A stretch of 64,000 nucleotides of DNA. Origin: Alloiococcus otitis ATCC 51267 (GTDB lineage: Bacteria > Bacillota > Bacilli > Lactobacillales > Carnobacteriaceae_A). Shown here piece after piece: positions 56,149 to 64,000 of the stretch. Each line of letters starts with the position of its first letter. Within the stretch, counting starts at the first letter, position 1. Made by a program: the position numbers and the translations under genes. Location: NCBI RefSeq assembly GCF_000315445.1, contig NZ_JH992958.1:194180-258179 (forward strand), written 5' to 3'. A model generated the notes under the pieces. The model ran no database searches and was not told the DNA's origin. It saw nothing but the letters and a program-made list of their open reading frames with translations.

Positions 56149-57531
56149 TTGGCAACAAATATTCATGAAGACCGCCTGCCACCACAAAATATTGAAGCGG
56201 AGCAATCTGTCTTAGGGTCCGTCCTCTTAAATGCGGAAGCCTTGGTGGCGGCCATGGAATATGTGGATGAAGATGATTTTTACCGGCGGGCCCATCAGTT
56301 AATTTTTAAGGCCATGATAGACCTCTATGAAGACAACCAAGCCATTGATGTCATTACCATCAGAGACAAGCTTGAAGCCAATGGTCAGCTGGAAGATATC
56401 GGGGGTGCCTCTTACCTAGCTGAGATTGCTGGGGTCACCCCAACCGCAGCTAATGTTTCCTACTATGCTAAGATTGTGGAAGACCGGTCCCTTTTGCGAA
56501 ACTTGATTGCGACGGCTAATGAGATTGCCCAGTCTGGTTATGAGGACCATGACGATGTACCGGAAGTTTTGAACAAGGCTGAGCAGAAGATCTTACAAGT
56601 TTCTGAAAATCGGAACCGGACCGGCTTTGCCAGTATTTCTGAAATCCTCCACCAAACCATCGAGCACATTGATGAACTCCACCAAAGGGATGAGGAGATC
56701 ACTGGGATTTCCACCGGCTACCCCTACCTGGACAGGATGACTTCGGGCCTCCATGAAGATGAGTTGGTCATTGTCGCAGCCAGACCGGGTGTAGGGAAAA
56801 CGGCCTTTGCCTTGAATGTTGCCCAAAATATTGGAACAGCCACCGATGAAACCATTGCGATTTTTTCCCTAGAGATGGGGGCTGAACAGTTGGTCAACCG
56901 GATGTTATGTGCTGAAGGCAGTATTGATGCCACTAACCTCCGCAATGGCAAGTTAACGCCGGAAGAATATGACCGTTTGTTTGTGGCCATGGGGAGCTTG
57001 TCTGAAGCTGATATCTATATTGATGACACTCCCGGCATCCGGACAGCTGAAATCCGGGCCAAGTGCCGCCGCCTGGTCCAAGAGAAGGGAAGCCTGGGCT
57101 TGATCGTCATTGACTACCTGCAATTGATTGAGGGAGCCTCCAACTATGAATCCAGACAGCAGCAGGTGTCTGATATTTCCCGGCAGCTGAAGAAGCTTTC
57201 TAAGGAACTTTCTGTCCCTGTGATTGCCCTGTCGCAACTGTCCCGGAGTGTGGAACAGAGACAGGACAAGCGGCCCATCCTCAGTGACTTGCGGGAGTCA
57301 GGGTCGATTGAACAGGATGCCGATATTGTGGCCTTCCTTTACCGGGAGGACTACTACCAAAATGAAGAAGATATCGATGAGGACTTTGTCGATAATAGCG
57401 TGGAAGTCATTATCGAAAAAAACCGGTCAGGAGCCCGGGGAACAGTTAAGTTGAACTTTAAGAAGGAGTTCAATAAGTTTACCTCGATTTCTTACCGGTC
57501 TGAAGACGAAGCCCCAGCCAACTTTGCCTAA
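56149..57531 (+). CDS. dnaB: Replicative DNA helicase DnaB
   Basis: 460 residues from a TTG with GGAAAGGAAG ahead. N-terminal collar (PPQNIEAEQSVLGSVLLN), RecA-like domain with Walker A ARPGVGKTAFALN near 211, FSLEMGAEQLVNRML, Walker B GLIVIDYLQLI, and VIALSQLSRSVEQRQDKRPILSDLRESGSIEQDADIV. It is the hexameric fork helicase (called DnaC in Bacillus). Followed by a strong terminator. Confidence 0.97.
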   Translation: MATNIHEDRLPPQNIEAEQSVLGSVLLNAEALVAAMEYVDEDDFYRRAHQLIFKAMIDLYEDNQAIDVITIRDKLEANGQLEDIGGASYLAEIAGVTPTAANVSYYAKIVEDRSLLRNLIATANEIAQSGYEDHDDVPEVLNKAEQKILQVSENRNRTGFASISEILHQTIEHIDELHQRDEEITGISTGYPYLDRMTSGLHEDELVIVAARPGVGKTAFALNVAQNIGTATDETIAIFSLEMGAEQLVNRMLCAEGSIDATNLRNGKLTPEEYDRLFVAMGSLSEADIYIDDTPGIRTAEIRAKCRRLVQEKGSLGLIVIDYLQLIEGASNYESRQQQVSDISRQLKKLSKELSVPVIALSQLSRSVEQRQDKRPILSDLRESGSIEQDADIVAFLYREDYYQNEEDIDEDFVDNSVEVIIEKNRSGARGTVKLNFKKEFNKFTSISYRSEDEAPANFA

Positions 57532-57590
57532 TTTTTAGGACCAGGGCTGGTTGATAGCTTGAGACAAAATTGTGGGCTAAGCTAGCCTAT

Positions 57591-57626
57591 GACCCTGGTG
57601 AGATTTTCACCAGGGTCTTTTTTTTA
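57591..57626 (+). terminator. dnaB terminator
   Basis: GACCCTGGTGA (57591-57601) pairs with TCACCAGGGTC (57607-57617), then nine Ts. Confidence 0.93.
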
Positions 57627-57967
57627 TCAGTAAGGGTGTTGTCGGCGACCATGCCAGTATTTTTCCTAGGCTAAGTTAGGAATTTGATCAAAGGCTAGCT
57701 AACATTTTTTGACCTCGCCGAAGCTAGGCATTTGGCCGGAAAGCTAGCCAAATTGTTTGGTTTGAAAGCTAGATCTTTAAAAAATAACATTTGTCATATT
57801 ATAATCTTTTTTAAGTTAAAATAAATACAAAATTGTGCTTCAAAGCCTGGTTTTAGGGATGATTTAGCACAGTTTGACCCCAATATTGTGATTTTCATTG
57901 CAATTACTCCTAAAAGTGACTATCCTAAACCATAGATTTCATTAACCGAATTCTAGGAGGAAAAGTA
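57627..57967 (+). promoter_or_regulatory. Upstream region of metQ-like gene
   Basis: A GCTAG-rich stretch (57660-57780) is followed by a -10-like TATAAT at 57800-57805 about 160 bp before the gene. The leader contains an inverted repeat TGTGCT (57834-57839) / AGCACA (57866-57871). No SAM-riboswitch or T-box core was recognised. Confidence 0.4.
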
Positions 57968-58972
57968 ATGAAAAGGTTAAAATTTGTTACTCTAGCAGCT
58001 GCATCCTTGACTTTGGTCGCCTGTGGTAATGGGGACCAGGAAGCAGACCAAGCTGAGCCTGCTGAAACAGAAGAAGCTGAAACTGGATCAGAAGCAGAAG
58101 ACACCAGCCAAGATACTGGTGAAGAAGCAGAAGATTCAGCTGAAGTCGATTCTGAAGCAGACCAAGAAGAGGGTGACCAGGACTCAGCTGAGGCCCAAAA
58201 TGTCACAGTTGGTGTCGTCACCGACCGGGCTGCTGAAATTTGGGGCGATGTGTCCGACCGCTTGGAAGAGAAAGAAAATATCACCATCGAACCCGTTGTC
58301 TTGTCTGACTTTAGACAGCCAAACGAAGCGGTTTCCAATGGTGAATTAGATGCCAATGCCTACCAATATATCCCCTTCTTGTATGAATACAATACAGCTG
58401 AGGGTGAGAACTTAAGACCGATTGGCTACTTGAGTGTCGAGCCTATTGGTATCTGGGCGGTTGATGGCATTGAAACCGTTGATGATGTGCCAGAAGGAGC
58501 CCAAGTTTCCATCTATAACGACCCAACCAACCTGGGCAACTCCTTAACCCACTTGGAAAAAGCTGGCCTCATCACTTTAGATGAAGATGCTGGCCCAACT
58601 CCTACCCAGGATGACATTGTTGACAACCCATTGAACCTAGAATTTGTTGAGTTGGAAGCTGGACAAATTCCGCGTTCCTTGGGGGATTCTGAATTAGTGG
58701 TTGTCGGAGCTACCATGGCTGCCGAAAGTGGTATGGACCTAGACAACAACTTCTACTTTGAAGATACCTCCAACACTTCCAAATGGTTCAGATTAAACTT
58801 TGTTGTTCCTGAAGATAAGGTTGACGATGAAGTCTTGAACAAGGTTTTGGATGAATACCAAAGCCAAGAAACCCTAGATTACGCCAATGAAACAGGCGAA
58901 GGTTTCTATGCTGGTTGGGAAAATGATGACAATCCAAACGAGGACTACGAAGAATACGCTGACCAACAATAA
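57968..58972 (+). CDS. metQ: NlpA/MetQ-type substrate-binding lipoprotein
   Basis: 334 residues. Lipobox LVAC (Cys near 19), then about 55 residues rich in Asp, Glu and Ala, then the binding domain: VGVVTDRAAEIWGDVSDRL, ANAYQYIPFLYEYN, GIWAVDGIETVDDVPEGAQVSIYNDPTNLGNSL, PRSLGDSELVVVGATMA. These match the MetQ/NlpA fold that binds methionine or related ligands for MetNI. TAGGAGG precedes the ATG. No metN or metI is adjacent, so the partner is elsewhere. The long acidic linker is unusual for the family and resembles the surface protein's N-terminal region in composition. Confidence 0.87.
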   Translation: MKRLKFVTLAAASLTLVACGNGDQEADQAEPAETEEAETGSEAEDTSQDTGEEAEDSAEVDSEADQEEGDQDSAEAQNVTVGVVTDRAAEIWGDVSDRLEEKENITIEPVVLSDFRQPNEAVSNGELDANAYQYIPFLYEYNTAEGENLRPIGYLSVEPIGIWAVDGIETVDDVPEGAQVSIYNDPTNLGNSLTHLEKAGLITLDEDAGPTPTQDDIVDNPLNLEFVELEAGQIPRSLGDSELVVVGATMAAESGMDLDNNFYFEDTSNTSKWFRLNFVVPEDKVDDEVLNKVLDEYQSQETLDYANETGEGFYAGWENDDNPNEDYEEYADQQ

Positions 58973-58986
58973 ACCCTAAATTTAAA

Positions 58987-59058
58987 TGTGTGTGATTTAA
59001 AACTCTTCATGACAATCTGTGTGTGATTGATTTTATATTTTTCTTATATGTGTGTGAT
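58987..59058. repeat. Three 10-bp direct repeats at 31-bp spacing
   Basis: TGTGTGTGAT at 58987, 59018 and 59049; both steps are exactly 31 bp (about three helical turns). They lie after metQ and just before the convergent terminator at 59063. Confidence 0.85.
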
Positions 59059-59060
59059 GA

Positions 59061-59094
59061 AAACGCAGGTGGCCTACCCTCCACCTGCGTTTTT
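59061..59094. terminator. Bidirectional terminator between metQ and oxidoreductase gene
   Basis: ACGCAGGTGG (59063-59072) / CCACCTGCGT (59081-59090), As before, Ts after. Confidence 0.9.
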
Positions 59095-59099
59095 GTGCT

Positions 59100-60320
59100 T
59101 TATTTAAATTCTTTAAAGTAGGAAGTTGAATCCTGGTCGGCCAAGTCCCGGAGTTGGTCCCGGCCTTCTTGGGGGATGGATTCTCCGATATCCATCAGTT
59201 CCATAATGTCTTGGAAGGCCCCTTTTGGAATAGCCAGGTCAGCCAGGTCCTGGGCTTTAACTCCTAAATCAATATCTTGGGCCCGTCCCTCCTGGAGTTT
59301 TAGGACAAAGTCCGGTTCGGTGACAAAGGCGGAAGACATGCCCACCAAATCAGCATGTTTTAGGGCTTGTCGGGCCTTGTCTGGGCTGTTAATGCTACCA
59401 GTCGCAATAATGGGTAGCCGGCCCTTAAAGTGGTCGTAAACTACTTTATTGACCAACTGGCCCTGGTGGTCTTTAGCCCGGACCTTGTTGAGGTAGATAT
59501 GTTTGCCCCAGGAAGCGATGGCATAGTAGTGGAGGTCGGCTACTTCCAGTAGGCGGTCCACATATCCATTGAATTCATCGACCGTATAGCCAACTTGAGA
59601 CCCCCGTGTTTCTTCTGGGGTTCCCCGGAAACCTAGGATAAAGTCCTGGGGTGCCAAGTCATCAATAACCTTTTGGATGGCTTGGCTGACCTCCACCCCG
59701 AACCGGGACCGGTTGTCTAGGTTTTGAGGGCCGTATTCATCCGATCTTTGGTTGGAGAAGGGGGAGAAAAATTGTTGGGGCAAAAGACGCTGGGCGTTAG
59801 AGATTTCTACCCCGTCAAAGCCAGCTTCAATGGCCCGTCTGGTAGCTTGGGCGTATTGGTCGATGACATGGTTGATTTTGCGCTTGGACATGGGGATGAC
59901 ATCATGTTCGATTGGTGTATGGAGGTGGAGAGAGCTGGGCCCGTAAACGGCCCCGTAGTCTTGGAGGGCGATCTTGGCAAAGCGGCCATTGTGGACCAGT
60001 TGCAAAATAGCCTTGGCCCCGTCTTTTTTCATGGCCTGGGCTAGCTGGCTCAAGCCTGGAATAAAGGCATCATCACGGACACTGGGCCCGTATTTGAACA
60101 ATTGGCCGTAGTCTTCAATATAAGCAGCCGTGGTCACCTGGAGGGGGGCTGACTTGCTCCTTCGGGCGGCATAGGCAGTCTCCTCTTCGGTGACAAAACC
60201 TTCCCGGGTGGAAGCATTGGTGGTAATGGGGTTGAGGGTAAAGCGGTTGGCCAACTGGACTCCATTGGCTAAGCGAAAAGGTTCTAACAAGTCTTGGTAT
60301 TGATCGTTTGAATCCGACAT
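59100..60320 (-). CDS. Old Yellow Enzyme-type NADH:flavin oxidoreductase
   Basis: 406 residues, a TIM-barrel FMN enzyme. NGVQLANRFTLNPITTNAS at the start, AILQLVHNGRFA, FDGVEISNAQRLLPQQFFSPFSNQRSDEYG in place of the canonical HGAHGYL segment, and GSINSPDKARQAL plus VGMSSAFVTEPD for phosphate binding. The change from HGAHGYL to SNAQRLL near the active site is typical of a subfamily found beside GcvH-like and lipoate-ligase genes in Firmicutes. Substrate unknown. It is divergent from the GcvH-like gene with 157 bp between. Confidence 0.88.
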   Translation of the reverse strand: MSDSNDQYQDLLEPFRLANGVQLANRFTLNPITTNASTREGFVTEEETAYAARRSKSAPLQVTTAAYIEDYGQLFKYGPSVRDDAFIPGLSQLAQAMKKDGAKAILQLVHNGRFAKIALQDYGAVYGPSSLHLHTPIEHDVIPMSKRKINHVIDQYAQATRRAIEAGFDGVEISNAQRLLPQQFFSPFSNQRSDEYGPQNLDNRSRFGVEVSQAIQKVIDDLAPQDFILGFRGTPEETRGSQVGYTVDEFNGYVDRLLEVADLHYYAIASWGKHIYLNKVRAKDHQGQLVNKVVYDHFKGRLPIIATGSINSPDKARQALKHADLVGMSSAFVTEPDFVLKLQEGRAQDIDLGVKAQDLADLAIPKGAFQDIMELMDIGESIPQEGRDQLRDLADQDSTSYFKEFK

Positions 60321-60438
60321 GGTTGATTCCTCCTATTTTTAATCAAGTTCACTATAACACAATTTTTTAACTGACAAGAGAGTTTGGACTGACTAGTCTA
60401 TAAAAGCAGTGATGCTTTGTAATAAACCAGTAATTTGT

Positions 60439-60444
60439 TATAAT
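60439..60444 (+). promoter_or_regulatory. -10 element of the GcvH-like gene
   Basis: TATAAT 34 bp before the start; a poor -35 TTTGTA lies 17 bp upstream (60416-60421). The ribosome site is AAAGGAG. Confidence 0.5.
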
Positions 60445-60477
60445 GAGTTCGATTATTAAAGGAAAAGGAGTTAGAGA

Positions 60478-60810
60478 ATGACTAAGCGAAAAAATGAATT
60501 GTTTGTAGACAAACAAGGTGACGAATACGTTATTAGTATGACACCTGAGATGCAAGATGACGTTGGGACTGTTGGTTTTGTCGAATTTGTCGACAAGGAT
60601 GACATCAAAGAAGGCGACACCCTAGCTAACATTGAAGCTTCTAAAACAGTCTTAGACGTTTTAAGTCCACTTGCTGGTAGAATTGTTGCCCGCCATGAAG
60701 AAGCCGAAAAAAATCCAGAACTATTGAACTCTTCTAAACAAGAAGAAAGCTGGATTGTCCGCTTGGGTGAGGTTTCGGAAGAAGAATATAACAAACTAGA
60801 AGACGCATAA
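60478..60810 (+). CDS. GcvH-like lipoyl carrier protein
   Basis: 110 residues, shorter than true GcvH (about 125-130). Lipoyl fold with VGFVEFVDKDDIKEGDTLANIEASKTVLDVLSPLAGRIVARHEEAEKNPELLNSSKQEESWIVRL; K56 in EASK is the expected lipoylation site. No glycine-cleavage P or T protein is nearby. Such GcvH-L proteins occur with LplA2, sirtuins, macrodomain proteins and an Old Yellow Enzyme in operons for redox-responsive ADP-ribosylation, or serve as relay for lipoate. Here it lies with a divergent flavin oxidoreductase and a downstream LplA. Confidence 0.88.
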   Translation: MTKRKNELFVDKQGDEYVISMTPEMQDDVGTVGFVEFVDKDDIKEGDTLANIEASKTVLDVLSPLAGRIVARHEEAEKNPELLNSSKQEESWIVRLGEVSEEEYNKLEDA

Positions 60811-60828
60811 AGTCTTGTCTTGACCTCG

Positions 60829-60854
60829 TAACCCGGCCTTGGCCGGGTTATTTT
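60829..60854 (+). terminator. Terminator between gcvH-like and lplA
   Basis: TAACCCGGCC (60829-60838) / GGCCGGGTTA (60841-60850), two-base loop, then four Ts. Confidence 0.75.
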
Positions 60855-60937
60855 ACATAAAAGGCCCCCAAACTAGTAGCGGACTCGGATGACCTTGGGG
60901 CTTGCCTCGGAAAGAAGATAGCTTAGGAGGACTTGCC

Positions 60938-61981
60938 ATGTATTTAATTGAACCTATACGAGACGGCCAGTGGGTTTATGACTTAGGTACCATCCTCTCC
61001 CTCCATGCCTACGTGCGGGATGAAATTTTTTTAGATGATGATATCATCATCCCCTACCTGGTCAACCCTGCAGTCCAAATTGGTCTTAACCAAAATGCTT
61101 ACGAAGAAGTTAACCTCCCCTACTTAGAAGAACAGGGCCTTGACCTGGTCCGCCGGGAAACGGGCGGGGGGACGGTCTACTTGGATGACCGGAATATGAG
61201 TTACTGCTTTTTTATCCGGACCGACAAGCCCAATGATGTTTTTGGGAATTTTAAACTCATCTATGACCCCATTGTCAAGGTCTTGAAAAAGATGGGGGTC
61301 CAGGCTTTGGACCAGGAAGGGCGGAACGATTTAACTCTGGATGGTAAGAAGGTGTCTGGGGCGGCCATGACCGTGGTGAATGGCCGGATCTATGCAGGCT
61401 ATTCCCTCTTGTTAGACCCCGACTATGAAGTGATGGACACCGTTCTCAGACCCAACAGTAAGAAAATCAAGTCCCACGGGGTCAAGTCAGTCCGGTCTCG
61501 GATTGGGAGTCTGCGTCAGGCTCTGGCGCCAGAATACCAGGACATCTCGGTTTGGGACTTCTCAGACAAGGTCTTACAGGAACTCTTAGGAATCAGTGAC
61601 TTAAACCAGGCTAAGCGGTACACCTTAACAGAGGATGACTGGGCTGGGATCGACCAGATTGCCCGGGATCGCTACAATAACTGGGACTGGACTTATGGCC
61701 ACTTTGGCGACTTTGACTACCAGGTGGATGAACGCTTCGAAGGGGTGGGCACCCTCCATGTTGGCCTGAAAATCAAGGATGCCACCATTGACCATATCCA
61801 AATTACCGGAGACTTCTTTAGTGTCAAAAACCGGACAGAGCTAGAAGATCGGCTCCAAGGTGTCCGCTTAGATAGAAAGGCCCTGGAAGAAGCCTTGTCG
61901 GATATGGACCTAGCTAGTTATATTAACAAGATGGACCAAGACCAATTTATCAATTTCATTTTGGAAATCCCGACTTCTTAA
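60938..61981 (+). CDS. lplA: Lipoate-protein ligase A
   Basis: 347 residues from MYLIEPIRDGQ at 60938 with AGGAGG ahead; the frame is open from 60902 but without a site. N-terminal catalytic domain with RRETGGGTVYLDDRNMSYCFF, GRNDLTLDGKKVSGAAM (the lysine that contacts lipoyl-AMP) and a C-terminal accessory domain. It activates lipoate with ATP and attaches it to carrier lysines. Candidate acceptors in the window are AcoC K43 and the GcvH-like K56. A perfect 16-bp hairpin follows the stop. Confidence 0.93.
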   Translation: MYLIEPIRDGQWVYDLGTILSLHAYVRDEIFLDDDIIIPYLVNPAVQIGLNQNAYEEVNLPYLEEQGLDLVRRETGGGTVYLDDRNMSYCFFIRTDKPNDVFGNFKLIYDPIVKVLKKMGVQALDQEGRNDLTLDGKKVSGAAMTVVNGRIYAGYSLLLDPDYEVMDTVLRPNSKKIKSHGVKSVRSRIGSLRQALAPEYQDISVWDFSDKVLQELLGISDLNQAKRYTLTEDDWAGIDQIARDRYNNWDWTYGHFGDFDYQVDERFEGVGTLHVGLKIKDATIDHIQITGDFFSVKNRTELEDRLQGVRLDRKALEEALSDMDLASYINKMDQDQFINFILEIPTS

Positions 61982-61991
61982 GATTGTAAAG

Positions 61992-62026
61992 GCCAGCAAG
62001 CAGGAGGTCTCCTCCTGCTTGCTGGC
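61992..62026 (+). terminator. 16-bp perfect hairpin after lplA
   Basis: The 16 bases 61992-62007 pair perfectly with 62011-62026 around a TCT loop. No T-tract follows, so it may be an mRNA end-protecting structure or a weak terminator. Confidence 0.6.
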
Positions 62027-62211
62027 TCTTGTGAAGGAGAAGCCCCTGTATCGCTTGGTATAAGCGGATATTTATTAATTTATTCACAAATAAAGAATAT
62101 AGAAGTATTTAAATTAAAAAGTCTTTGTAAAGGTGGTAATATAACCACATTTCAAGTTTTGTTCTCACCCGAATTCATCAAAAATTGATGGTCAAATAAG
62201 GTATATTGTGA

Positions 62212-62314
62212 TATAATTCATAATGTAAGGGGTAAGCCTTTTCCAAGCTAGAAGTCAGAGTGGGACTTACCCCTTAAGAAAAAAATCGACCATTATACAG
62301 GAGGAGAGTGTCTT
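62212..62314 (+). promoter_or_regulatory. Promoter and leader stem-loop of the double dehydrogenase gene
   Basis: -10 TATAAT (62212-62217). The leader then contains an 11-bp perfect inverted repeat TAAGGGGTAAG (62226-62236) / CTTACCCCTTA (62266-62276) with a 29-base loop, followed by the ribosome site GGAGGAGAG near 62300. Confidence 0.6.
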
Positions 62315-64000
62315 ATGATTAAAAATGTTGTTGTTGCTGGAGGAGGCGTCCTCGGATCACAAATTGCCCTACAAACAGCAGTTAGTGGTTTTAAAGTAAC
62401 AGTTTATGACATATCTGAAGATAGCTTGCAAGCTTCCAAAGAAAAAATGGAAGGCTTTATCCCTCGTTACCAAGAAGAATCCAAGAAAGACTTTGGCCGC
62501 CAAGCATTAGACCAAGCACTAGCGGACATTATCTTTACCACCGACTTGAAAGAAGCGGCCCAGGATGCTGACTTGGTTGTAGAATCAATCCCTGAAAACT
62601 TTGACATCAAGCATGAATTCTATGAAGAATTATCTAATCTTGCTCAAGAGGACACCATTTTTGCAACGAATACTTCTTCCTTCCTCCCATCTGATTTAAA
62701 AGAGTTTACTGGACGACCAGATCGTTTTGTGGCTCTTCACTTTGCCAACGAAATCTGGAAACGTAACCTAGCCGAAGTCATGCGTACGGATGACACTGAC
62801 AATGATGTCTATGAAACAATCAAACAATTTGCCCGAGATATCGGCATGGTTCCAATCGAGTTGAACTTCGAAAAAGCTGGTTATATTTTAAACTCTTTGC
62901 TCATTCCATTATTGAATGCTGCCAAAGAGCTATTAGGTAAAGGTATTGCTAAGCCGGAAGTTATCGATAAAACTTGGATGAAGGCTGGACGTTTGGCAAG
63001 TGGTCCTTTCGGCATCATTGATATGATCGGTTTAGGAACTGAGCTAGAAATTACGAAATCGCAATACGAAGAAAGCCATGAAGAATGGCAAAAAAATTAC
63101 CTGGATGTAATTGAAGAAAAAGTTCAAAGAGGTGAAACCGGTAAAGATAGCGGTAAAGGATTTTACGAGTATCCAAATCCTGCCTTTGAAGCAGAAAACT
63201 TCTTTGACAATCCAGCAGAAATTAAAGACTTAAAACATGACTTTAAAAAAATCATGATTGCTGGTGCTGGTGTTTTAGGTTCTCAAATTGCTTACTTGAC
63301 TGCTGCAGCTGGTTTTGATGCCATCTTATACGATATTAGTGATGAAGCCCTTGAAAGTGGGAAAGAAAAATTACAGTCAATCGTTCACCAATACTCAGAG
63401 GACATGGATGTTCCTGAAGATCAAGCGGTTAAGTACTTGGACCGAATCAGTTTAACTAGTGATATCAAAGAAGCTGCTGACGATGTCGACTTAGTTATTG
63501 AAGCTGTATCAGAAAATCCTGAAATCAAACGGTCCTTCTATGGTGACTTGGCAGATGTTCTCCCAGAAAAAGCTTATATCGCTACCAACACCTCTACCCT
63601 CTTGCCAAGTGATTTAGAAGATATGACAGACCGACCAGAAAAATTTGCTGCCCTTCACTTTGCTAACCGGATTTGGAAACAAAATACTGGTGAGGTCATG
63701 CCAGGATCTAAGACAAGTGATGACTTCTTTGATAAATTACAAGCATTTTCTAGAGATATCCAATTAATGGTCCTACCCCTTCGAAAAGAAAAAGATGGCT
63801 ATATCCTAAACTCCATCTTAATCCCCCACTTAGTGAGTGCCTTAGACCTCTTAGCTTCAGGGGCTGCTGATGTGGAGACCATTGATAAAACTTGGATGAT
63901 ATTCAAATATGGTGATGAATCAAAAGCTGGTCCATTCTCTCAAATAGACCGAATTGGTTTAGAAACAATGAAAAATATCGTCGAAATCCGAAAAGATAAA
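62315..64000 (+). CDS. Tandem double 3-hydroxyacyl-CoA dehydrogenase-like protein, truncated at window end
   Basis: 562 codons are visible and the frame is open at the right edge. Residues 1-305 and from about 312 on are two copies of the same fold, fused in frame. Each has a Rossmann start (VVVAGGGVLGSQIAL, IMIAGAGVLGSQIAY), DLVVESIPEN / DLVIEAVSEN, ATNTSSFLPSDL / ATNTSTLLPSDL, ALHFANEIWKRN / ALHFANRIWKQN, and GYILNSLLIP / GYILNSILIP. The HFxN-with-downstream-E pattern replaces the canonical HFFNPVPVM of fatty-acid enzymes, so the substrate may not be a fatty acyl-CoA. Neighbours are lplA upstream; no thiolase or hydratase is visible. Confidence 0.85.
   Translation, partial: MIKNVVVAGGGVLGSQIALQTAVSGFKVTVYDISEDSLQASKEKMEGFIPRYQEESKKDFGRQALDQALADIIFTTDLKEAAQDADLVVESIPENFDIKHEFYEELSNLAQEDTIFATNTSSFLPSDLKEFTGRPDRFVALHFANEIWKRNLAEVMRTDDTDNDVYETIKQFARDIGMVPIELNFEKAGYILNSLLIPLLNAAKELLGKGIAKPEVIDKTWMKAGRLASGPFGIIDMIGLGTELEITKSQYEESHEEWQKNYLDVIEEKVQRGETGKDSGKGFYEYPNPAFEAENFFDNPAEIKDLKHDFKKIMIAGAGVLGSQIAYLTAAAGFDAILYDISDEALESGKEKLQSIVHQYSEDMDVPEDQAVKYLDRISLTSDIKEAADDVDLVIEAVSENPEIKRSFYGDLADVLPEKAYIATNTSTLLPSDLEDMTDRPEKFAALHFANRIWKQNTGEVMPGSKTSDDFFDKLQAFSRDIQLMVLPLRKEKDGYILNSILIPHLVSALDLLASGAADVETIDKTWMIFKYGDESKAGPFSQIDRIGLETMKNIVEIRKDK

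Noticed and set aside
57627-57967. SAM riboswitch or T-box before metQ
   Set aside because: No conserved core sequences of either class were found; only a simple inverted repeat.
59100-64000. Complete SirTM/macrodomain operon
   Set aside because: No sirtuin, macrodomain or luciferase-like monooxygenase gene is present; only the accessory types are.

Overview
The window is the replication-origin region of a low-GC Gram-positive chromosome. A Lactobacillales member, most likely Aerococcaceae (Aerococcus-like), is inferred from four things: the order rpmH-rnpA-yidC-jag / oriC / dnaA-dnaN-yaaA-recF-gyrB-gyrA-rpsF-ssb-rpsR-gdpP-rplI-dnaB, a YSIRK-type surface protein, an Rgg-family regulator, and abundant Gln/Asp-rich proteins. 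The genus is an inference; no rRNA or tRNA gene lies in the window to confirm it.

Layout. 1-3.7 kb: N-terminal part of a very large secreted surface protein (minus strand, runs off the left edge). 4.3-5.9 kb: small membrane protein plus TctA-type permease. 6.0-6.6 kb: array of twelve 41-bp tandem repeats. 6.7-11.0 kb: mscL, mnmG, mnmE (minus). 11.4-19.9 kb: three ABC exporters, an M20 amidohydrolase, bioY, and an Rgg-type regulator next to a 19-codon ORF that resembles an SHP pheromone gene. 20.1-24.9 kb: acetoin dehydrogenase operon acoL-A-B-C (minus) behind a good cre site. 25.4-30.5 kb: AT-rich island with a membrane-anchored XRE regulator, a six-cysteine secreted peptide, a beta-propeller lipoprotein, two MacB/FtsX-like half permeases, an ATPase and a 53-residue membrane peptide. 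30.8-32.5 kb: four-gene ABC operon including two tiny membrane proteins. 32.6-39.6 kb: thyA, treC-treP, ftcD, folC. 39.7-57.5 kb: the conserved origin block. 58-64 kb: orphan MetQ lipoprotein, Old Yellow Enzyme-type oxidoreductase, GcvH-like protein, lipoate ligase LplA, and a tandem double 3-hydroxyacyl-CoA dehydrogenase cut by the right edge.

How the parts fit. The origin is bipartite, with DnaA boxes before and after dnaA. The dnaA-dnaN side carries a DnaA box, a short spacer, a trio-like tract and an AT-rich stretch, as in the Bacillus unwinding element. Two identical 16-bp parS sites lie between rpsF and ssb and between rplI and dnaB. Genes left of oriC run mostly away from it on the minus strand and the replication genes run rightward. 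The usual block jag-mnmE-mnmG is interrupted by about 28.7 kb of accessory genes (11.0-39.7 kb), where most of the unusual content sits. Lipoylation links distant genes: LplA can serve both the acetoin dehydrogenase E2 and the GcvH-like carrier. Folate metabolism links thyA, ftcD, folC and mnmE.

The strongest candidates for something undescribed are the Rgg/short-peptide pair at 17.1-18.3 kb, the cysteine-rich peptide export/immunity-like operon at 25.4-30.5 kb, and the 41-bp repeat family with diverged relatives at 25.3 and 30.7 kb.
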